Assembly: GCA_035764045.1 (NCBI GenBank)
Contig: DASTZX010000290.1
Location: 1 to 54,850 of the forward strand
Direction of reading: 5' to 3'
DNA: 54,850 nucleotides
Source: JAVDCA01 sp035764045
GTDB lineage: Bacteria; Pseudomonadota; Alphaproteobacteria; Rhizobiales; Xanthobacteraceae
Under the pieces are notes generated by a model. The model worked only from the letters and a program-made list of their open reading frames with translations, had not been told where the DNA came from and made no database searches. Of this stretch, positions 1-8,522 are shown piece after piece. Position 1 is the first letter of the stretch. The number at the start of each line of letters is the position of its first letter. The position numbers and the translations under genes are program-made.

Positions 1-1
1 G

Positions 2-139
2 CTTCTGATGATGGTGGGCGCCCTGCTGCTCGCCTTCATCGGCGTGATCTTCGCCCGCATCGCGGCGGAGTTCGTGCTCATCGTGTTCCGCATCAACGAG
101 CATCTCGGGGCGATCCGCGCCCAGGGCGACGGACATTAG
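2..139 (+). CDS. DUF4282-like membrane protein, C-terminal fragment
   Basis: The reading frame is open from the window edge to the TAG at 137-139, giving about 45 residues. A hydrophobic stretch (LLLAFIGVIFARIAAEF) is followed by VLIVFRINEHLGAIRAQ. That ending resembles the conserved end of DUF4282 membrane proteins, where a membrane helix leads into an FRINE-type motif. The start and any first transmembrane helix lie outside the window. The function of the family is not known to me. The assignment rests on motif resemblance only. Confidence 0.6.
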   Translation, partial: LLMMVGALLLAFIGVIFARIAAEFVLIVFRINEHLGAIRAQGDGH

Positions 140-154
140 GACGGTCATGTGGTG

Positions 155-266
155 CGTTATTGCCCGCGCAAGCGGGCAATCCAGGACTCGCAAGCAGTGG
201 ACGGGACAACCGCCGTGCCCGATCGAATCACTGCGGAGTACTGGATCGTCCGCTGACGCGGACGAT
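155..266. repeat. Interspersed palindromic repeat with two hairpins
   Basis: The first hairpin is TTGCCCGC / GCGGGCAA (160-167 and 172-179, 4-base loop). The second is ATCGTCCGC / GCGGACGAT (245-253 and 258-266). The stretch between includes a GGAGTACTGGAT segment. It has no coding potential of its own and lies between the DUF4282-like gene and the end of ychF. A related copy starts at 54741 at the other window edge, sharing the CCCGC/GCGGG hairpin and a GGAGT..TACTGGAT segment, so this is a dispersed family. Confidence 0.7.
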
Positions 267-286
267 GACCCGGGAGTAAGCGAGCG

Positions 287-1384
287 TCAGGTCGCAAAAC
301 GGAAATGCATCACGTCGCCATCGGCGACGACGTAGTCCTTGCCCTCCAGACGCAGCCGGCCCGCATCGCGCGCGCCTGCCTCGCCGCCGAGCGCGACATA
401 ATCGCCATAGCCGATCGTCTCGGCGCGAATGAAGCCGCGCTCGAAGTCGGTGTGGATCACGCCCGCCGCCTGCGGCGCGCGCGCGCCGCGCGTCACCGTC
501 CAGGCACGCGCCTCCTTCGGCCCCGCCGTGAAGAAGGTGACCAGGTCGAGCAGCGCGTATCCGGCGCGGATCAACCGGTCGAGGCCCGCCTCGCTCAGGC
601 CGACCGCCGCCAGATAATCGGCGCGCTCCTCGGCGGGGAGCACCGCGATCTCTGACTCGATCTTGGCCGAGATGACGACCGCGGCCGCGCCTTCCGCGCG
701 GGCGCGCTCCTCGACCTTGCGCGATTGCTCGTTGCCGGTCGCGGCCGCGCCTTCATCGACGTTGCAGACATAGAGCACGGGCTTGGCGGTCAACAGGCCG
801 AGCATGGCGAACGCGCGCTCCTCTTCGGGCTTGCGCTCGAGGAGGCGCGCCGGCCGGCCCTCGCGCAACAGCGCGAGCGCGCGGTTGACGAGACCGAGCG
901 TCTCCCTGGCCTCCTTGTCGCCGCCGCGCGCCTTCTTCTCCATCGCGTCGACGCGGCGCTCGAGGCTGTCGAGATCGGCGAGCATCAGCTCGGTCTCGAC
1001 CGTCTCGATATCGGCGACCGGATCGATGCGGCCTTCGACATGCGTCACGTCGCCGTCCTCGAAGCAGCGCACCACGTGCGCGATCGCGTCGACCTCGCGG
1101 ATGTTGGCGAGGAACTGGTTGCCGAGGCCTTCGCCCTTCGAGGCGCCGCGCACCAGGCCGGCGATATCCACGAAGGTGAGCCGGGTCGGCACGATCTGCG
1201 CCGATTTCGCCAGCTTCGCCAGCGCGTCGAGCCGCGGATCCGGCACCGCCACCTCCCCGACATTCGGCTCGATGGTGCAGAACGGGTAATTCGCCGCCTG
1301 CGCCGCGGCGGTCGCGGTCAGCGCATTGAAGAGCGTCGACTTGCCGACGTTCGGCAGTCCGACGATGCCGCACTTGAAACCCAT
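287..1384 (-). CDS. ychF: Redox-regulated ribosome-binding ATPase YchF
   Basis: A 365-residue Obg-family P-loop ATPase of normal length. Walker A is GLPNVGKST near residues 9-17. Switch II is DIAGLVRGA near 73-81. The base-recognition motif is CNVDE, the YchF variant of the G-protein NKxD that is associated with ATP use. The end of the protein (from about residue 280) is the TGS-like domain, with the motif FFTAGPKEARAWT. YchF binds ribosomes and influences translation and stress responses. It is the last gene of an rplY-pth-ychF unit, 15 bases after pth. Confidence 0.97.
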   Translation of the reverse strand: MGFKCGIVGLPNVGKSTLFNALTATAAAQAANYPFCTIEPNVGEVAVPDPRLDALAKLAKSAQIVPTRLTFVDIAGLVRGASKGEGLGNQFLANIREVDAIAHVVRCFEDGDVTHVEGRIDPVADIETVETELMLADLDSLERRVDAMEKKARGGDKEARETLGLVNRALALLREGRPARLLERKPEEERAFAMLGLLTAKPVLYVCNVDEGAAATGNEQSRKVEERARAEGAAAVVISAKIESEIAVLPAEERADYLAAVGLSEAGLDRLIRAGYALLDLVTFFTAGPKEARAWTVTRGARAPQAAGVIHTDFERGFIRAETIGYGDYVALGGEAGARDAGRLRLEGKDYVVADGDVMHFRFAT

Positions 1385-1399
1385 GATCGTTCTCTGGCT

Positions 1400-2017
1400 T
1401 TAGTCCTCGGACGCGTCGTCCGGCTCCGCCTTGGGCGGAAAAAATCCCTTTGCCTGCATCGCGAGATGCACCTTGTTCTGGAACGTCGCGTCGTCGCCCC
1501 GGGCGAGCAGCGCGGCGTTGTCGGCAATCACGTCAGCGAGCGCCTCGACCCAGGGGCGCTCGGGCTTGGCGAAATCGCCGAGCACATGGCGGTGCACCAG
1601 GTCCTTGTCGCCCGGATGCCCGATGCCGATCCGCACCCGGCGGTAGTCGTTGCCGACATGAGCGGAGATCGAGCGCAGCCCGTTGTGGCCGGCGATGCCG
1701 CCGCCGGCCTTCACCCGCACCTTGCCGGGCGGAAGATCGACCTCGTCATGCACCACCACGATGTCGGGAAGGGCGAGCTTGTAGAAATGCGCCGCCTCCC
1801 CCACCGCGCGGCCCGACTCGTTCATGTAGGTGCCGGGCAGGAGCAGCAGCACGCGTTCGGAACCGATCGCGCCTTCGGTCGCGAGGCCCTGGAAGCGCCG
1901 CCGCCACTGGGGAAACCCGTGGCGGCGGGCGATCTCCTGGACCACCATGAAGCCGATGTTGTGCCGGTTGCCGACGTGCTCCGCGCCGGGATTGCCGAGC
2001 CCGACCAGGAGGCGCAT
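1400..2017 (-). CDS. pth: Peptidyl-tRNA hydrolase
   Basis: A 205-residue protein that cleaves the ester bond of peptidyl-tRNA released from stalled ribosomes. The N-terminus LLVGLGNPG and the catalytic-His segment RHNIGFMVV (His at about residue 19) are typical. The later motifs FMNxSG-like (TYMNESG), VVHDEVDLP and GGIAGHNGLRS are all present. The C-terminus has a short acidic/proline tail (PPKAEPDDASED). It lies 15 bases downstream of rplY, the common bacterial pairing, so co-transcription of rplY-pth-ychF is likely. Confidence 0.97.
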   Translation of the reverse strand: MRLLVGLGNPGAEHVGNRHNIGFMVVQEIARRHGFPQWRRRFQGLATEGAIGSERVLLLLPGTYMNESGRAVGEAAHFYKLALPDIVVVHDEVDLPPGKVRVKAGGGIAGHNGLRSISAHVGNDYRRVRIGIGHPGDKDLVHRHVLGDFAKPERPWVEALADVIADNAALLARGDDATFQNKVHLAMQAKGFFPPKAEPDDASED

Positions 2018-2032
2018 CGGACAAGCCTCGGT

Positions 2033-2785
2033 TTATTTTTTCTCGCCGCCTCCGCCGGCCGGCGCCGCGGCACCTGCCGCGGGCGCCGCGCCTGGTGCGG
2101 CGCCCGGCGCTGCACCCGGTGCCGCGCCCGGCGCACCCGGCGCTCCACCTTCCGGCACAGCCGCCGCTGCGGCCGCTGCCGCGGCCGCCGCTTCGGCAGC
2201 CGCCTTCATCTCTTCGGCGTAGCCCGACGGCGGCACGATGGTCACGAGCGTCGCGTCGCCGTGCATGACGACGCGCACGTTGGGCGGCAAGGTCACGTCG
2301 CTCAGGTGCTTCGAATGGCTGATCTCGAGGCCGCTGATGTCGACGTCGATCGCATCCGGGATCGAGTCCGCGGAGCACACCACCTCGACATGGTGGGTGA
2401 CGATGTTGACGGCGCCGCCGCGCTTCACGCCGGGCGACTGGTCCGTATTCTTCACGTGCACCGGGATGCGCACCCGGATGGTCGCGCCTTCGCCGAGCCG
2501 GAGGAAGTCGACATGGATCGGCACGTCGCGCACCGGATCGACCTGGAAGTCGCGCGGTATAGTGCGGTGCTTCTTGCCATCGATCTCGATGTTGCAGATG
2601 CTGGTGAGGAACTTGCCCGCGAAGATGCGGCGCTTGAGCTCGTCGAACTCGAGCGAGATCGTGAGGGGGGCTTGGTTGTCGCCGTAGATCACGCCCGGCA
2701 CGCGGCCTTCGCGACGCACGGCCCGGGCGGCCCCCTTGCCGCCACGCGGACGCGCCGTCGCCTTCAAGTCATTGACGGTCGCCAT
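2033..2785 (-). CDS. rplY: 50S ribosomal protein bL25 (CTC form) with Ala/Pro/Gly tail
   Basis: A 250-residue long-form L25 that binds 5S rRNA. The N-terminal beta-barrel covers about residues 1-95 (GRVPGVIYG near 27-35). The TL5/CTC C-terminal domain covers about 96-190 and ends near VVTIVPPSGYAEE. The last 60 residues are low complexity: a poly-Ala run, then four or more near-identical APGA units, then AGAAAPAGGGG and a charged end. This tail is longer than in many L25 proteins and probably disordered. It is first in the unit with pth and ychF. Confidence 0.96.
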   Translation of the reverse strand: MATVNDLKATARPRGGKGAARAVRREGRVPGVIYGDNQAPLTISLEFDELKRRIFAGKFLTSICNIEIDGKKHRTIPRDFQVDPVRDVPIHVDFLRLGEGATIRVRIPVHVKNTDQSPGVKRGGAVNIVTHHVEVVCSADSIPDAIDVDISGLEISHSKHLSDVTLPPNVRVVMHGDATLVTIVPPSGYAEEMKAAAEAAAAAAAAAAAVPEGGAPGAPGAAPGAAPGAAPGAAPAAGAAAPAGGGGEKK

Positions 2786-2953
2786 TGTCGAAATCCTTCG
2801 TCTTTGCGCTGATGGAGATGGCCGCGGCGTGCCTCCAGGGGTGTCGGGGCCGCAGACCGGCGGCTTATAGCGGCCCCGCGTGGTCCTGACAAGGAAGCCG
2901 GCGGCTTCCGGCCGCTCAGGCCGGTGCCGGCGAACCGCCGCAAGCCGTTGAAA

Positions 2954-3247
2954 TTACGGCGCTGTAGGGGGCGAGGGCGACGTCTCGGCGGGGCCCTTGG
3001 CGGCGAGCCGCGCTTCCAGCGCAGCGAGGCGCGCCTGCAGCGCCTCGTTCTCCTCGCGGGCGAGGCGGGCCATCTCCTTGACGGCCTCGAACTCCTCGCG
3101 CTGGACGAGATCGAGCTCGCGCAGCACGCGGTCGGCCTGACTGCGAACCAGCGCGTCGAATTCGCGCCGCACGCCGGAGGCAACACCCGCAGCATCGTTC
3201 ATCAGGCGCGCGATCTCGTCGAAAAAGCGGTTCGAGGTCTGGGTCAT
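2954..3247 (-). CDS. UbiK / BMFP-type accessory factor
   Basis: A 97-residue protein starting MTQTSNRFFDEIARLMND. Residues about 10-35 form an amphipathic helix (LMNDAAGVASGVRREF). The C-terminal half is a coiled coil rich in Glu/Ala/Leu/Arg (EENEALQARLAALEARLA). This matches the BMFP/UbiK family, which in enterobacteria helps the ubiquinone-biosynthesis complex. The frame stays open to 3331, but the upstream part reads like non-coding sequence, so 3247 was chosen. It is divergent from lgt. Confidence 0.82.
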   Translation of the reverse strand: MTQTSNRFFDEIARLMNDAAGVASGVRREFDALVRSQADRVLRELDLVQREEFEAVKEMARLAREENEALQARLAALEARLAAKGPAETSPSPPTAP

Positions 3248-3406
3248 GGTCGTCTCCGCACGGGTCGAGCAGGTCGCGCACACAGAATGGCGATGCCGGT
3301 CGGCCGCCGCAAGCCGCAACCCAAACCGCAACCCAAGCCCAACCCTTGACGCAACCGGCCGCTTCCCGCATCACGGTGCCGGCTTGCCCACTGCGGATGC
3401 CTCACA

Positions 3407-4237
3407 ATGCCGCTCTCGGTCCTGCCGTTCCCCGATTTCGACCCGGTGCTGGTCAGCATCGGCCCGTTCGCCATCCGCTGGTATGCGCTCGCCTACATCG
3501 TCGGCATCCTGCTCGGCTGGCTGTATGTGCGTTCGCTCATCGCCGACAAGCGGCGATGGGGCGGCGAAGCCCCGCTCACGGTCGCGGATTATGACGATTT
3601 CGTGCTGTGGGTGACGCTCGGCATCATCCTCGGCGGCCGCATCGGCTACGTGCTGTTCTACAATCTCGACATGTTCCTCGCGCACCCGAGCGAGATCGTG
3701 CAGCTGTGGAAGGGCGGCATGTCGTTCCATGGCGGCTTCCTCGGCTGCGTGCTCGCGGTGATCCTGTTCGGACTCAAGCGCCGGATCTCGATCCTCTCGC
3801 TGGGTGACCTCACCTGCGCGGCCGCGCCCCCTGCCCTCTTCCTCGGCCGGCTGGCCAACTTCGTGAATGGCGAGCTATGGGGCCGGCCGACCGACGTGCC
3901 GTGGGCGATGGTGTTTCCCAACCCGGACGCCGGCAACGTGCCGCGCCATCCGAGCCAGCTCTATGAGGCGGCGCTCGAAGGCCTGGTGCTGTTCGTGATC
4001 CTCAACTGGCTGGTCCGGCGCGGCTCGCTCAAGCGGCCCGGCTTCACTGTCGGCGCCTTCGCGATCGGCTACGCCGTCATGCGCTCGTTCTGCGAGCTCT
4101 TCCGCGAGCCCGACAAGCAGCTCGGATTCCTGTGGCAGGGCATGACCATGGGCATGCTGCTGTGCATCCCCCTGCTCCTCGCCGGCATCGGCTTCGTCGC
4201 CTTCGCGCTCCGCCGCAGGCCGCTCGGGAGCACCTGA
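3407..4237 (+). CDS. lgt: Prolipoprotein diacylglyceryl transferase
   Basis: A 276-residue inner-membrane enzyme that moves diacylglycerol from phosphatidylglycerol to the lipobox Cys of prolipoproteins. Seven or so hydrophobic segments are visible. Family motifs include SFHGGFLG (about 106-113), the Lgt signature LGRLANFVNGELWGR (about 146-160) and RHPSQLYEA (about 180-188). It is followed with no gap by a MidA-type methyltransferase. That lgt-midA-pgeF order is one I associate with this alphaproteobacterial group. Confidence 0.97.
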   Translation: MPLSVLPFPDFDPVLVSIGPFAIRWYALAYIVGILLGWLYVRSLIADKRRWGGEAPLTVADYDDFVLWVTLGIILGGRIGYVLFYNLDMFLAHPSEIVQLWKGGMSFHGGFLGCVLAVILFGLKRRISILSLGDLTCAAAPPALFLGRLANFVNGELWGRPTDVPWAMVFPNPDAGNVPRHPSQLYEAALEGLVLFVILNWLVRRGSLKRPGFTVGAFAIGYAVMRSFCELFREPDKQLGFLWQGMTMGMLLCIPLLLAGIGFVAFALRRRPLGST

Positions 4238-5338
4238 ATGGCGGGCGACGGCACGCTCGACAACGAGATCCGCCGTCTCATCGCCATGGCGGGGCCGATG
4301 CCGGTCGCGGAATACATGAGCCTCTGCCTCGGTCACCCGAAATACGGCTACTACATCACCCATGATCCGTTCGGCGCGACCGGCGACTTCACCACCTCGC
4401 CGGAGATCAGCCAGATGTTCGGCGAGCTGCTCGGGCTGTGGAGCGCGGCGGTGTGGCGCCAGATGGGAGCGCCGGCGAGCGTGCGCCTCATCGAGCTCGG
4501 TCCCGGCCGCGGCACCATGATGAACGACATGCTGCGCGCGGCGTATGTGATGCCCGATTTCCGCAAGGCGCTCGCCGTGCACCTGGTCGAGATGAGCCCG
4601 CTGCTGCGTCACCGGCAGAAGCAGGTCCTGGGCAAGCTCGACATCCCGACGGCCTGGCACGATACCCTGGTCGAGGTGCCCGAAGGGCCGGCGATCCTCG
4701 TTGCCAACGAGTTCTTCGATGCGCTTCCGGTCAACCAGGCGGTGAAGCAGGAGGACGGATGGCATGAGCGCACGGTCGGCATCGATGCCGCGGGTGCGCT
4801 CGCGTTCGAGCTCCGTCCCGATGTGCTCAAGGCCTTCGAGCAGACCTTGCCGCCAAAGGTGCGCTCGGGCGAGGTCGGCGCGATCTACGAGTGGCGTGGC
4901 GACGGGATGGCGATCGAGATCGGGCGGCGCGTGGTGCGTGACGGCGGCGCCGCCCTGATCATCGATTACGGTCACACCGAGAGCATGATCGGCGACACCC
5001 TCCAAGCGCTGCGCGGCCGGCGAATGGCTGATCCGCTCGCCGCGCCCGGGCTCGCCGATGTGACCGCCCATGTCGACTTCCAGGCGCTGGGCGCCGTCGG
5101 CGAGAGCATCGGCGCGCGGGTGCACGGGCCGATCGACCAGGCCACCCTGCTGCACCGGCTCGGCATCGAGCAGCGGGCCGGCAACCTCAAGAAGACGGCG
5201 GCACCCGACAAGGCCGCGGCGGTCGATCTCGCGCGCGAGCGCCTCACCGCCGGCGGGCCGACCGGCATGGGCACGATGTTCAAGGCGCTCGGGCTGTCGT
5301 CGCCCAGCATCACGGCACTGCCGGGATTCGACGCGTGA
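4238..5338 (+). CDS. SAM-dependent methyltransferase, MidA/NDUFAF7 family
   Basis: A 366-residue protein of the DUF185 family. Conserved early motifs are PKYGYYITHDPFG (about 31-43) and GDFTTSPEISQMFGELLG. The SAM-binding motif is ELGPGRGTMM near residues 86-95, followed by NEFFDALPV. Mitochondrial members (NDUFAF7/MidA) methylate an arginine of a complex I subunit. The bacterial substrate is less certain, so complex I modification is an inference. The gene starts directly after the lgt stop codon, and its stop overlaps the pgeF start. Confidence 0.92.
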   Translation: MAGDGTLDNEIRRLIAMAGPMPVAEYMSLCLGHPKYGYYITHDPFGATGDFTTSPEISQMFGELLGLWSAAVWRQMGAPASVRLIELGPGRGTMMNDMLRAAYVMPDFRKALAVHLVEMSPLLRHRQKQVLGKLDIPTAWHDTLVEVPEGPAILVANEFFDALPVNQAVKQEDGWHERTVGIDAAGALAFELRPDVLKAFEQTLPPKVRSGEVGAIYEWRGDGMAIEIGRRVVRDGGAALIIDYGHTESMIGDTLQALRGRRMADPLAAPGLADVTAHVDFQALGAVGESIGARVHGPIDQATLLHRLGIEQRAGNLKKTAAPDKAAAVDLARERLTAGGPTGMGTMFKALGLSSPSITALPGFDA

Positions 5339-6102
5339 TGCTGCAGGCCCCATCGCTGACCGCGCTCGACGGCGTGCGCCACGCCTTCTTCACGCGCGAG
5401 GGCGGCGTCTCGACCGGGCTCTATGCGAGCCTCAACGGCGGAATCGGCTCGGACGACGACCGCGCGCGCGTGACGGAGAACCGCGCCCGCATGGCGGCGG
5501 CGCTCGGCGTCGCGCCGGAGGCGCTGCTCACCGCCTACCAGATCCATTCCGCCCACGCGATCATCGCCGAGCGGCCGTGGACGCACGAGACGCGCCCGCG
5601 CGCCGATGCGATCGCGACCCGGGTGCCGGGGCTCGCGATCGGCGTCTCGACTGCCGATTGCGGCCCGGTGCTGCTGGCCGACGGCGAGGCGCGGGTCATC
5701 GGCGCAGCGCATGCCGGCTGGCGCGGCGCGCTCGACGGCGTCACCGACGCCGCGATCGCCGCCATGGAGCGCCTCGGCGCGGCGCGCGAACGCATCGTCG
5801 CGGCGGTCGGTCCGATGATTCGCCAGCCGAATTACGAGGTCGGGAGCGATCTCATCGACCGCTTTCTCGCCGCTGACCCGGGCAATGACCGGTTTTTCCG
5901 GACGGCGGCGCGGTCCGGCCATGCGCTGTTCGATCTCGCCGGCTATGTGGCGGCGCGGCTCACCCGGGCGGGCGTCGCCCGCGTCGAGGATCTCGGCGTA
6001 TGCACCTATGCGGAGCCGGGGCGCTTCTTCAGCTTCCGCCGCACCACCCATCGCGGCGAGCCCGACTATGGACGCCACGTCAACGCCATCGTGCTCGCCT
6101 GA
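5335..6102 (+). CDS. pgeF: Peptidoglycan editing factor PgeF (laccase-domain family)
   Basis: A 255-residue YfiH/DUF152 protein. The metal/active-site segments are visible: STADCGPVLLADG (about 104-116), HAGWRGALDGV (about 126-136) and CTYAEPGRFFSFRR (about 222-235). PgeF removes misincorporated L-Ser from UDP-MurNAc peptides in E. coli; other members act as purine nucleoside phosphorylases. Its ATG overlaps the preceding stop in an ATGA junction, so it is translationally coupled to the MidA-type gene. Confidence 0.94.
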   Translation: MMLQAPSLTALDGVRHAFFTREGGVSTGLYASLNGGIGSDDDRARVTENRARMAAALGVAPEALLTAYQIHSAHAIIAERPWTHETRPRADAIATRVPGLAIGVSTADCGPVLLADGEARVIGAAHAGWRGALDGVTDAAIAAMERLGAARERIVAAVGPMIRQPNYEVGSDLIDRFLAADPGNDRFFRTAARSGHALFDLAGYVAARLTRAGVARVEDLGVCTYAEPGRFFSFRRTTHRGEPDYGRHVNAIVLA

Positions 6103-6154
6103 CGCGACACCGCTCGCGCGGTGAAAGCGCGCCCACATTCGCCGCGTCGCGCGG

Positions 6155-6193
6155 TTAACGAATACTTAAGGCGCGTGGTTACCAAATCCTTAA
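6155..6193. promoter_or_regulatory. Two CtrA-like boxes upstream of the lipoprotein gene
   Basis: TTAA (6155-6158) and TTAA (6166-6169) are separated by exactly 7 bases. A second pair, TTAC (6179-6182) and TTAA (6190-6193), has the same spacing 24 bases downstream. TTAA-N7-TTAA is the recognition pattern of the alphaproteobacterial cell-cycle regulator CtrA. Such A/T tetramers are rare in sequence of this composition. The sites lie about 130-165 bases before the lipoprotein start. Confidence 0.55.
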
Positions 6194-6321
6194 TCCGCTG
6201 GACCACCCCGACGATCCGGGCTACGACATGAAGCTCGGTCAAGCAGCCCAATACCATCGATCAAGAAAAACGAGTTCGAACGCAACGGGCTGCGTGCTGC
6301 AGGGTGTGCGCAGGGGTGTTG

Positions 6322-6975
6322 ATGGGGACGGTCGCACGGCGGGGCGCCACGCGCGCGCCCCGGCAGTCTTGGCGCCAGCTTCGGATGGGCGCGCCGGCAG
6401 CGGTGCTGGTGGGGCTGTGCCTCGCCGGCTGCGCCGCCGGTCCGCAGGGACCGATGGCGGCCGCGAGCGTGCAGGGGCCGACGATCGCATTCGAGTCGAT
6501 CGACGGGCCGCCCGAGAGCATCTTCCGCAAGTACGTGGACAATCTCAACGAAGAGGCCGCCACCCGGCAGCTGGCGGTGGTCTCGCGCGCAGCGCCGGCG
6601 CAATACCGGGTGCGCGGCTATCTCTCCGCGCTGGTCGGCAAGGGCCGCGCCACCGTCATCGCCTGGGTGTGGGACGTCTACGACGCCGATGAAAGCCGGG
6701 TCATGCGGATCAGCGGCGAGGAGGCGGCCAGCAGCTCCGGGCGCGGCACCTGGGCGTCCGCCGACGATCGTGTGCTCCGGCGCATCGCGACCAGCGGCAT
6801 GCAGCAGCTCGCCGCATATCTGGCCGCACCAGCTACAGCTAGCCCGGCCGCGCCCCCGTCGATGCCGGTCGAGCGCGGTCCGAACATCGCGGCAGCCGAC
6901 ACGGCGCCGCCGGAGGCTCGCGCGTGGGCGCCCGCTGCCACGACCGCACTGGCCGCCATGGCCTCGGACCGATAG
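6322..6975 (+). CDS. Conserved hypothetical lipoprotein
   Basis: A 217-residue protein with a basic N-region (ARRGATRAPRQSWRQLR), a hydrophobic stretch and a lipobox LAGC, with the Cys at about residue 37. This predicts export and lipidation. The mature part has a compact alpha/beta-looking domain (IAFESIDGPPESIFRKYVDNLNEEA ... VIAWVWDVYDADESRVMRI) and an Ala/Pro-rich, probably disordered tail. Starts at GTG 6304, ATG 6322 and ATG 6385 are possible. I prefer 6322 because it keeps a charged n-region and has an AGGGG upstream. I do not recognise a function. Confidence 0.75.
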   Translation: MGTVARRGATRAPRQSWRQLRMGAPAAVLVGLCLAGCAAGPQGPMAAASVQGPTIAFESIDGPPESIFRKYVDNLNEEAATRQLAVVSRAAPAQYRVRGYLSALVGKGRATVIAWVWDVYDADESRVMRISGEEAASSSGRGTWASADDRVLRRIATSGMQQLAAYLAAPATASPAAPPSMPVERGPNIAAADTAPPEARAWAPAATTALAAMASDR

Positions 6976-7177
6976 TCGCGCGCTGGTTGCATCGACCCGG
7001 CCCGACGCGCGAAAAACCTTCGGGACAAAGGAATTCCTCGTATTGCCAGTCGCATAGGCTCCTTGTTATCACGACGCCGCCTGACGGCCGGCGATGTCGC
7101 CGCCCGGATGGCTTCGGTGTCGGTTGCGTTTTCCCGGGGAGAAGCCTCGCGGAAGATGCCCTTGGAGGTCGGCGGGA

Positions 7178-8131
7178 ATGGCGGGCAAGAACGGAGCAAT
7201 CAAGCTCGTCGCCGGCAATTCCAACCCGCGCCTCGCCGAAGCGATCGCGGCCTACCTCAAGATGCCCCTCGCCAAGGCGGTCGTGCGGCGTTTCGCCGAC
7301 ATGGAGATCTTCGTCGAGATCCTCGAGAACGTGCGCGGCGCCGACGTTTTCGTGATCCAGTCGACGTCCTATCCCGCCAACGACCACATGATGGAGCTGC
7401 TGATCATCATCGACGCGCTGCGGCGCTCCTCGGCGCGGCGCATCACGGCGGTGGTCCCGTATTTCGGCTACGCCCGGCAGGACCGCAAGCCGGGCCCGCG
7501 CACGCCGATCTCGGCCAAGCTCGTCGCCAACCTGATCACCAATGCGGGCGCCGACCGCGTGCTCACCCTTGACCTGCATGCCGGCCAGATCCAGGGCTTC
7601 TTCGATATCCCGACCGACAATCTCTATGCGTCGCCCGTCATGGTGCGCGACATCCGCGACCGCTTCGACCTCCCCAAGGTCGCGGTGGTGTCGCCCGATG
7701 TCGGCGGCGTGGTGCGCGCACGCGGACTGGCCAAGCGCATCAACGCCCCGCTCGCCATCATCGACAAGCGGCGCGAGCGGGCGGGTGAATCCGAAGTCAT
7801 GAACGTGATCGGCGAGGTCGAGGGCCGCACCTGCATCCTGGTCGACGACATCGTGGATTCGGGCGGCACGCTGGTGAACGCCGCCGACGCGCTGCTCGAG
7901 AAAGGCGCGACCGAGGTCGCCGCCTATATCACCCACGGTGTGCTGTCCGGCGGCGCGGTCGCCCGCATCACCGCCTCGCGCCTCAAGGAGCTGGTGATCA
8001 CGGACTCGATCCAGCCGACCGAGGCGGTGCGGGTCGCCGGCAATATCCGGGTGCTCTCGATCGCCACCCTGATCGGCGAGGCGATCGCGCGAACCGCGGC
8101 CGAAGAGTCGGTCTCCAGCCTGTTCGACTGA
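7178..8131 (+). CDS. prs: Ribose-phosphate pyrophosphokinase
   Basis: A 317-residue PRPP synthase that makes PRPP from ribose 5-phosphate and ATP for purine, pyrimidine, His and Trp synthesis. It begins MAGKNGAIKLVAGNSNPRLAE. The flexible-loop and ribose regions GYARQDRKPGPRTPISAKL and LDLHAGQIQGFFDIP are present. The PRPP-binding loop is CILVDDIVDSGGTL near residues 218-231. The ATG at 7178 has a GGAGGT at 7164-7169, so the longer upstream frame is ignored. The product feeds purD at the far end of the window. Confidence 0.97.
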   Translation: MAGKNGAIKLVAGNSNPRLAEAIAAYLKMPLAKAVVRRFADMEIFVEILENVRGADVFVIQSTSYPANDHMMELLIIIDALRRSSARRITAVVPYFGYARQDRKPGPRTPISAKLVANLITNAGADRVLTLDLHAGQIQGFFDIPTDNLYASPVMVRDIRDRFDLPKVAVVSPDVGGVVRARGLAKRINAPLAIIDKRRERAGESEVMNVIGEVEGRTCILVDDIVDSGGTLVNAADALLEKGATEVAAYITHGVLSGGAVARITASRLKELVITDSIQPTEAVRVAGNIRVLSIATLIGEAIARTAAEESVSSLFD

Positions 8132-8522
8132 GCCTCATCGACGCAACGCGCGCGGCGCTTGCCGCCGCGAGCCCGCGGTCACGCGCGTCGCGCGACCCGA
8201 CGGCCGCTGCCCCGAGTCAACTTGTCGCAGACGGGCCCAACAATGCTTGTGGACTGGGAGTCGGCGCAGATTGCGCGATTCAGGCGAATCTTTGATCACT
8301 CCCTCATCAAGCCTTGTGGCGAGGGGAGTCCGGCCCACTATAGTTGGCGGGGCTAGGTGATTCGCCCCTCTCCGGTCAATGCGTGAACCTGGGTGGAAGC
8401 TGCGTCAAATTGCGCGACCGTGACTACAGATCGTGCCCGTCCGAGACGGCCGTGCTGTTGCGTCGCGTGAGCGTCGGATGCGTGGGCATCCCGCCCGCAA
8501 GCGGCAGCAAAGTGGAGACGGC
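8132..8522 (+). other. 391-base intergenic region, possible promoter and leader
   Basis: No convincing ORF is present. A TATAGT at 8339-8344 with an upstream TTGTGG (8314-8319, spacing 19) could be a weak sigma70-type promoter facing the YbjN gene. That would leave a transcribed leader of about 170 bases. No tRNA or strong intrinsic terminator was found. A small RNA in this stretch cannot be excluded by eye. Confidence 0.35.

Noticed and set aside
2033..2250. Short regular repeats in rplY as a possible CRISPR or satellite
   Set aside because: The units are in-frame codons of a low-complexity protein tail with no spacers.
725..2812. A 695-codon plus-strand frame opposite ychF, pth and rplY
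   Set aside because: It is an antisense shadow of three well-recognised genes; long antisense frames are expected in high-GC sequence and the translation has no domain.
8132..8522. Possible 6S, SRP or tRNA gene in the prs-YbjN gap
   Set aside because: I found no cloverleaf, no SRP loop motif and no clear 6S-type central bubble; only a weak promoter can be supported.
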